Shown here one piece after another: positions 43,501 to 52,500 of a DNA stretch of 64,000 nt (positions are counted from its first letter, which is position 1; each line of letters opens with the position of its first letter). This DNA is from Atrina japonica (taxonomy: Eukaryota; Mollusca; Bivalvia; Pterioida; Pinnidae). The stretch is taken from assembly GCA_030159075.1 (NCBI GenBank), contig BROG01000238.1, positions 186,001-250,000 of the forward strand, written 5' to 3'. The notes below the pieces were generated by a model, which saw only the letters and a list, made by a program, of their open reading frames with translations, was not told the DNA's origin and did not search any database. The translations under genes and the position numbers were made by a program.

Positions 43501-46500
43501 GACTTCACTCTGATTAGAGACTTGCACTGGGAAGATTGACTGAAGTGGGCCAATACCTTCAGTATAGTTAACTTGTATAGTCTTGTTTACATGTATCTCA
43601 TCATTTACAGCTAGGATTTATTATTGTCTCCCTTCAGCTACTTGCCTTCTCAGATGTATACGCATATAAATGAATTTGCAATTTTACAGCTGCAAAGGAA
43701 TTATTTTGCAAGTTTCAAACATTCGAAGGTGATGCATGTACAGCAGATAATAGCCATGTACATGGATATAGACAGAGGCACATATCTCCAATATGAATAA
43801 ATAGATTATCAACAAATAAAACAATCATGTAGTTAACTTCTGATTTAAGTATTTAATATTTTTGAATGAAGAAAAATTATAAGTGGGCAGCTTGGTTCAC
43901 ATCTCCCAGAGTTTAGCATGCAAACCTTTGAACATCAAGTTCTATGGCTTCCCAAACATCACAGCGCTAACACAACAATATCTGCACATCTGCACTTTAT
44001 TTTTTCAGAAAAATATTGTCCTCATCATCTAATACACCAAAGTCTGCTACGACAACACCACAACGCCGAGTGAGAATCGCAGAAGAGCCATCGTCACTCC
44101 ACGATGATTACATTAGCAGACTAGAAAACTTACAGTTACGTCTGGGTAACATGGAGAGTGGTAAGTACTAGCTTTTATAGTGTACAAAGTCATGGTTGTA
44201 TCTAGAAGTATATGTGTACAGGGTAAGGGTTGTATCTAGAAGTATATGTGTAGAGGGTAAGGGTTGTATCTAGAAGTATATGTGTAGAGGGTAAGGGTTG
44301 TATCTAGAAGTATATGTGTACAAAGTCATGGTTGTATCTAGAAGTATATGTGTACAAAGTCATGGTTGTATCTAGAAGTATATGTGTAGAGGGTAAGGGT
44401 TGTATCTAGAAGTATATGTGTACAAAGTCATGGTTGTATCTAGAAGTATATGTGTAGAGGGTAAGGGTTGTATCTAGAAGTATATGTGTACAAAGTCATG
44501 GTTGTATCTAGAAGTATATGTGTACAAAGTCATGGTTGTATCTAGAAGTATATGTGTAGAGGGTAAGGGTTGTATCTAGAAGTATATGTGTAGAGGGTAA
44601 GGGTTGTATCTAGAAGTATATGTGTACAAAGTCATGGTTGTATCTAGAAGTATATGTGTAGAGGGTAAGGGTTGTATCTAGAAGTATATGTGTACAGGGT
44701 AAGGGTTGTATCTAGAAGTATATGTGTACAAAGTCATGGTTGTATCTAGAAGTATATGTGTACAAAGTCATGGTTGTATCTAGAAGTATATGTGTACAAA
44801 GTCATGGTTGTATCTAGAAGTATATGTGTAGAGGGTAAGGGTTGTATCTAGAAGTATATGTGTACAAAGTCATGGTTGTATCTAGAAGTATATGTGTAGA
44901 GGGTCATGGTTGTATCTAGAAGTATATGTGTACAAAGTCATGGTTGTATCTAGAAGTATATGTGTAGAGGGTAAGGGTTGTATCTAGTAAGTGTATAGGG
45001 TGGGTTGTACAAAGTATATGTGTAGAGGGTAAAGGTTGTATCTAGAAGTATATGTGTAGAGGGTAAGGGTTGTATCTAGAAGTATATGTGTAGAGGGTAA
45101 GGGTTGTATCTAGAAGTATATGTGTACAAAGTCATGGTTGTATCTAGAAGTATATGTGTACAAAGTCATGGTTGTATCTAGAAGTATATGTATGAGGGTA
45201 AGGGTTGTAGAGGGTATATGGTACAAAGTCATGTATCTAGAAGTATATGTGTACAGGGTAAGGGTTGTATCTAGAAGTATATGTGTACAAAGTCAAGGGT
45301 TATCTATATATGTGTAGAGGGTAAGGGTTGTATCTAGAGGTGTACAAAGGGTTGTATCTAGAAGTATATGTGTACAGGGTAAGGGTTGTATCTAGAAGTA
45401 TATGTGTACAGGGTAAGGGTTGTATCTAGAAGTATATGTGTACAGGGTAAGGGTTGTATCTAGAAGTATATGTGTACAGGGTAAGGGTTGTATCTAGAAG
45501 TATATGTAGAGTACTAGAAGTATATGTGTACAGGGTAAGGGTTGTATCTAGAAGTATTGTGTAAGAAGGGTTGTCTAGAAGTATATGTGTACAAAGTCAT
45601 GGTTGTATCTAGAAGTATATGTGTACAGGGTAAGGGTTGTATCTAGAAGTATATGTGTACAGGGTAAGGGTTGTATCTAGAAGTATATGTGTACAAAGTC
45701 AGGGTTGTATCTAGAGGTATGTGTAGTGTAAGGGTTGTATCTAGAAGTATATGTGTACAGGGTAAGGGTTGTATCTAGAAGTATATGTGTACAGGGTAAG
45801 GGTTGTATCTAGAAGTATATGTGTACAGGGTAAGGGTTGTATGAGTTATTTGTGTAGTGAGTAAAGGTTGTGTCTAAAGGTATCTGTGTAATGTAAGGGT
45901 TGTATCTAGAGGTATTTGTGTAGTGAGTAAGGGTTGTGTCTAAAGGTATCTGTGTAGTGTAAGGGTTGTATCTAGAGGTATTTGTGTAGTGAGTAAGGGT
46001 TGTGTCTAAAGGTATCTGTGTAGTGTAAGGGTTGTATTTAGAAGTATTTGTGCAGAGTAATGGTTATATCTAGAGGTATTTGTGTAGAGAGAAGGGTTAT
46101 ATCTAGCACTAATTGTGAAGAGAGCAATGGTTGTATATAGAAGTATTTGTATATAGAAGGGTTGTGTCTACAAGTATGTGTGTAGGCTGAAGGGTTGTAT
46201 CTAGGACTATTTCGTGTAGGAGAAGATTTGTATCTAGAACTGTTTTTGGTAGAAGTGTTGTATCTAGAACTACTTTGTGTAGGAGAAGTGTTGTATTTAG
46301 AACTATGTTGTTTAGAAGTGATGTATGTAGACCTTTTTTTGTAGAATAGTTGTATCTAAATGTATTTTGTGTAGAAGTGTTGTATCTGGAACTATTTTGT
46401 GTAGGAGAAGTATTTTATCTATAACTATATTGTGTAGAAATGTTTTATCTAGATCTTTTTTATGTTGAAGTGTTGTATCTAGTTGTGTATAGAGAAAGAA

Positions 46501-49500
46501 TTGTATCTAGAACAATTTGTGTAGAGAGTAAGGGTTGTAATTAGAACTATTTTGTGTAGGAGAAGTTTTGTATCTAGAACTATTTTGTGTAGGAGAAGTT
46601 TTGTATCTAGAACTATTTTGTGTTGAAGTGTTTTATCTAGATCTTTTTTATGTAGAAGTGTTGTATCTGGAACTATTTTGTGTGGGAGAGTTGTATCTTG
46701 AACTATTTTGTGTAGAAGTGTTTTATCTAGATCTTTTTTTATGTAGAAGTGTTGTATCTGAAACTATTTTGAGTAGGAGAAGTGTTGTATCTAGAACTAT
46801 CTCTAGAATGGAGTAGAGAGGACAAGGTATATCTAGAATTAAGTAGAGAGTAGGCTGTTGCATCTAGATCTACATTTATGTGCAGAAGGTAGGGGTTGTA
46901 CCTAGAAGTATTTGAGTAGAAAGTAACCGTTGTGTCTAGAACTAACTGAAGAGAGGAAGGGTTTTATCATTCATATATATATATATATATATCCCAATAT
47001 CCCACAGCAGTCTTGCATTGGATCAGTGTTAATCTGAGCTACATTTATACAAGCAACAGTAGAAGTTTGTCATGTGACAAATTGTGGGTTTGAAATTTGT
47101 TATCAGTCTTGAAAAATAAGGAATTATCAAAAAAATAGTTATGAATGGGACTATGTTCATAAAAAAACAGGTGAATGCGAATTTTCAGCCCAAAATGATC
47201 TACTTGTATGTGTGTGATTTCCACTGGTATTTTAAGCACTTTTGTAACCTACAATCATTTGTTGTTTATGTGTTTGCTGTTGATTTCACCACTGTATTGT
47301 AACATGATCATTTACGTTTTGTTTTAGAAGATCGGGACAATGAGTAATGGTACCGTGGTATTGAACATTTTTAGTGTGATTTCAGAGTGCTTTTGATATA
47401 TCCTCAGAATCTATTTATCCATTAAAATGTATGATTTGTTATTCTACTCAGCTAACCATTGTCATTATAATCAGAGATAAATACTCTGTCATTATAATCA
47501 GAGATAAATACTTTGTCATTATAATCAGAGATAAATACTTTGTCATTATAATCAGAGATAAATACTTTGTCATTATAATCAGAGATAAATACTCTGTCAT
47601 TATAATCAGAGATAAATACTCTGTCATTATAATCAGAGATAAATACTTTGTCATTATAATCAGAGATAAATACTTTGTCATTATAATCAGAGATAAATAC
47701 TCTGTCATTATAATCAGAGATAAATACTCTGTCATTATAATCAGAGATAAATACTTTGTCATTATAATCAGAGATAAATACTTTGTCATTATAATCAGAG
47801 ATAAATACTTTGTCATTATAATCAGAGATAAATACTCTGTCATTATAATCAGAGATAAATACTCTGTCATTATAATCAGAGATAAATACTTTGTCATTAT
47901 AATCAGAGATAAATACTTTGTCATTATAATCAGAGATAAATACTCTGTCATTATAATCAGAGATAAATACTCTGTCATTATAATCAGAGATAAATACTCT
48001 GTCATTATAATCAGAGATAAATACTTTGTCATTATAATCAGAGATAAATACTCTGTCATTATAATCAGAGATAAATACTTTGTCATTATAATCAGAGATA
48101 AATACTCTGTCATTATAATCAGAGATAAATACTCTGTCATTATAATCAGAGATAAATACTCTGTCATTATAATCAGAGATAAATACTTTGTCATTATAAT
48201 CAGAGATAAATACTCTGTCATCATAATCAGAGATAAATACTCTGTCATTATAATCAGAGATAAATACTCTGTCATTATAATCAGAGATAAATACTCTGTC
48301 ATTATAATCAGAGATAAATACTCTGTCATTATAATCAGAGATAAATACTCTGTCATTATAATCAGAGATAAATACTTTGTCATTATAATCAGAGATAAAT
48401 ACTTTTATGTTTTACTTAGTATGAGAGGCCTCCATGTTGTCAAGTGGTAAGAGCCCCGTAATGTAATGAACCCTGAGATCAATTCATTGTGTTTTTATAT
48501 AACCATACATAAAATAATTTCACGCTTTAGCTAATACCTTGTAATTAGATGAGCATTTATGGAAGTATCGACTTAGATTTTGTAAAAGTAACAAAACCTT
48601 GTTTTCATACCTTGGTAATGTAATAAAATCTGAAATAACTCATAATGGAGACTGTTCTACTGGTATAATGCGTCAAATATATGAAAGATATAACCTCCAA
48701 CTCTATATATAGACAGTACTCAAGGTCATAAGGGTCATTTCAGATGACAAAAAGTTAATGAATAGAAAATGTATATAAGAAGTATTGGCGTGGAATAATA
48801 AAAATTGTCCCTTGTACATGTATATATAATGGTCTACACAAATTTGACTTATTTGTGATGACAATGGTTAATAGTAGAATAGTTATGTTGTAATGATACC
48901 ATGTCTGTGTGTAATTTAACCCCCTCCCCCAAATAAACTAACATATATTTATATTAGATATCAGAAGATTATGATTCTTAGTTAGGAGAAAAGGACAACA
49001 AAATGGAGTAATATAAGAAGAATCATTATATCAAGATGACTGTTAGAAACTGATGTTTACATGTACTTACAAAGAATTTTATCAGCTAGCTCATTGATTT
49101 ATTCATAATTGTTTTCTCGTTTTTTTTTTTCCTCACTACTAGATGATTCCGTAAGTGAATCATCAGCATGACGAAACATGTAAGAAACACAAAAGTTCTC
49201 ATTTTATAAATTTGTTATTCTTTCATAACCTCTACAACATTAAAAACTTTGGTACTCTAACTTATGAAGATACTGGGCCAATTTATCCATATTTATAGGG
49301 TAAAGGATATCAATGTTACCATGGTGATCAAAACATTTTGGTGGTGGTGGTTGTGTGCGGTCTGAGCAATTCTTACCATGAACTAGTTCAAAATAAATAA
49401 GAGATATAGATATGTATATGAAATACACATACACATAAAATAATTGTATATTTGTAAATAAAATCATTGGTTCATTTATTACTATCAGAAGTAAAAGTGC

Positions 49501-52500
49501 TGTTGTTCATACTTACCATATAATTCCATGTGTATTTTTAAATCAAAATGAATATATATACATTTTTATCTTTGTACTTTTTAGCATAAAAAAGCTTAAA
49601 GAACTAGATCATGGTTCCAGATGGTCTCAATTCTGTGACCATATCAAGATTGCTTAGAGTGGTTTTCTGGTTATGTGGCTATATATCTGTAGATTTAGCC
49701 ATAGCTTTGTTGGGGATTTGTTGTGTTTAGTTGAAGTGATGTCATTCCTTTATTTCATGGATAATTCCAATTTTCTCCTATACTTAGAAATCAGTTTTTC
49801 TTGGTTTGGTTTAATTTTATTATTGTTTAGAGCTTTACAGTGGAAGAACAAAATTGCAATGTCTAATGACTAGAGACAAGTGTCACATTAGCACATATTA
49901 TCACAGTTACGGTAATATTGTATCTAGTACCACACTCAAGTCCAAGCTACACTGTCTGTAAACTGTACAGTACCACATGTATGGCCAAGCTACACTGTCT
50001 GTAAACTGTACAGTACCACATGTATGGCCAAGCTACACTGTCTGTAAACTGTATTGTACCACATGTATGGCCAAGCTACACTGTCTGTAAACTGTATTGT
50101 ACCACATGTATGTCCCAGATACACTGTCTGTAAACTGTATTGTACCATATGTAAGTCCTAGCTACACTGTCTGTAAACTGTACAGTACCACATGTATGGC
50201 CAAGCTACACTGTCTGTAAACTGTACAGTACCACATGTATGGCCAAGCTACACTGTCTGTAAACTGTATTGTACCACATGTATGGCCAAGCTACACTGTC
50301 TGTAAACTGTATTGTACCACATGTATGGCCAAGCTACAGTCTGAAACTGTATTGTACCACATGTAAGTCCTAGCTACACTGTCTGTAAACTGTACAGTAC
50401 CACATGTATGTCCCAGATACACTGTAAACTGTGCAGTACAATATGTATGGCCAAGCTACACTGTCTGTAAACTGTATTGTACCACATGTATGGCCAAGCT
50501 ACACTGTCTGTAAACTGTATTGTACCACATGTATGTCCCAGATACACTGTCTGTAAACTGTACAGTACCACATGTAAGTCCCAGATACACTGTCTGTAAA
50601 CTGTACAGTACCACATGTAAGTCCCAGATACACTGTCTGTAAACTGTACAGTACCACATGTAAGTCCCAGATACACTGTCTGTAAACTGTACAGTACCAC
50701 ATGTAAGTCCCAGATACACTGTCTGTAAACTGTACAGTACCACATGTAAGTCCCAGATACACTGTCTGTAAACTGTACAGTACCACATGTATGGCCAAGC
50801 TACACTGTCTGTAAACTGTATTGTACCACATGTATGGCCAAGCTACAGTCTGAAACTGTATTGTACCACATGTATGGCCAAGCTACAGTCTGTAAACTGT
50901 ATTGAACCACATGTAAGTCCTAGCTACATTGTCTCTAAACTGTACAGTACCACATGTATGGCCAAGCTACAGTCTGTAAACTGTATTGTACCACATGTAA
51001 GTCCTAGCTACACTGTCTGTAAACTGTATTGTACCACATGTATGGCCAAGCTACAGTCTGTAAACTGTATTGTACCACATGTAAGTCCTAGCTACAGTCT
51101 GTAAACTGTATTGTACCACATGTAAGTCCTAGCTACACTGTCTGTAAACTGTACAGTACCACATGTATATCCCAGCTACACTGTAAACTGTGCAGTACAA
51201 TATGTATGGCCAAGCTACACTGTCTGTAAACTGTATTGTACCACATGTATGGCCAAGCTACACTGTCTGTAAACTGTATTGTACCACATGTATGTCCCAG
51301 ATACACTGTCTGTAAACTGTATTGTACCACATGTAAGTCCTAGCTACACTGTCTGTAAACTGTACAGTACCACATGTATGGCCAAGCTACACTGTCTGTA
51401 AACTGTATTGTACCACATGTATGGCCAAGCTACAGTCTGAAACTGTATTGTACTACATGTAAGTCCTAGCTACACTGTCTGTAAACTGTACAGTACCACA
51501 TGTATGTCCCAGATACACTGTCTGTAAACTGTACAGTACCACATGTATGTCCCAGATACACTGTCTGTAAACTGTACAGTACCACATGTAAGTCCCAGAT
51601 ACACTGTCTGTAAACTGTACAGTACCACATGTAAGTCCCAGATACACTGTCTGTAAACTGTACAGTACCACATGTATGTCCCAGATACACTGTCTATAAA
51701 CTGTACAGTACCACATGTATGTCCCAGATACACTGTCTGTAAACTGTATTGTACCACATGTAAGTCCTAGCTACACTGTCTGTAAACTGTACAGTACCAC
51801 ATGTATGGCCAAGCTACACTGTCTGTAAACTGTATTGTACCACATGTATGGCCAAGCTACAGTCTGAAACTGTATTGTACCACATGTATGGCCAAGCTAC
51901 AGTCTGTAAACTGTATTGAACCACATGTAAGTCCTAGCTACATTGTCTCTAAACTGTACAGTACCACATGTATGGCCAAGCTACAGTCTGTAAACTGTAT
52001 TGTACCACTTGTAAGTCCTAGCTACACTGTCTGTAAACTGTATTGTACCACATGTATGGCCAAGCTACAGTCTGTAAACTGTAGAGTACCACATGTATAT
52101 CCCAGCTACACTGTCTGTAAACTGTGCAGTACAATATGTATGGGGCCAAGCTACACTGTAAATTGTACAGCACCACATGTATGGCCAAGCTACACTGTCT
52201 GTAAACTGTACAGTACCACATGTATGGCCAAGCTACACTGTCTGTAAACTGTACAGTACCACATGTATGTCCTAGCTACACTGTCTATAAACTGTACAGT
52301 ACCACATGTATGGCCAAGCTACAGTCTGTAAACTGTATTGTACCACATGTATGTCCTAGCTACACTGTCTATAAACTGTACAGTACCATGTGTATGTCCA
52401 AGCTACACCATCTGTAAACTGTACAATATCATGTGAAACAGTGGAACAATACCACAGTATCACAAGTGTGTGTGTCATACATTGACTATGTAAGTTATTG

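Noticed and set aside
47431..48450. 339-residue plus frame and 311-residue minus frame of 9-residue repeats
   Set aside because: The 27-bp array is divisible by 3 and happens to lack stops on both strands. No conservation or gene context.
50374..52417. Many open frames on both strands with repeated Cys/Tyr-rich peptides
   Set aside because: All lie in the 43-bp array and shift frame from unit to unit.
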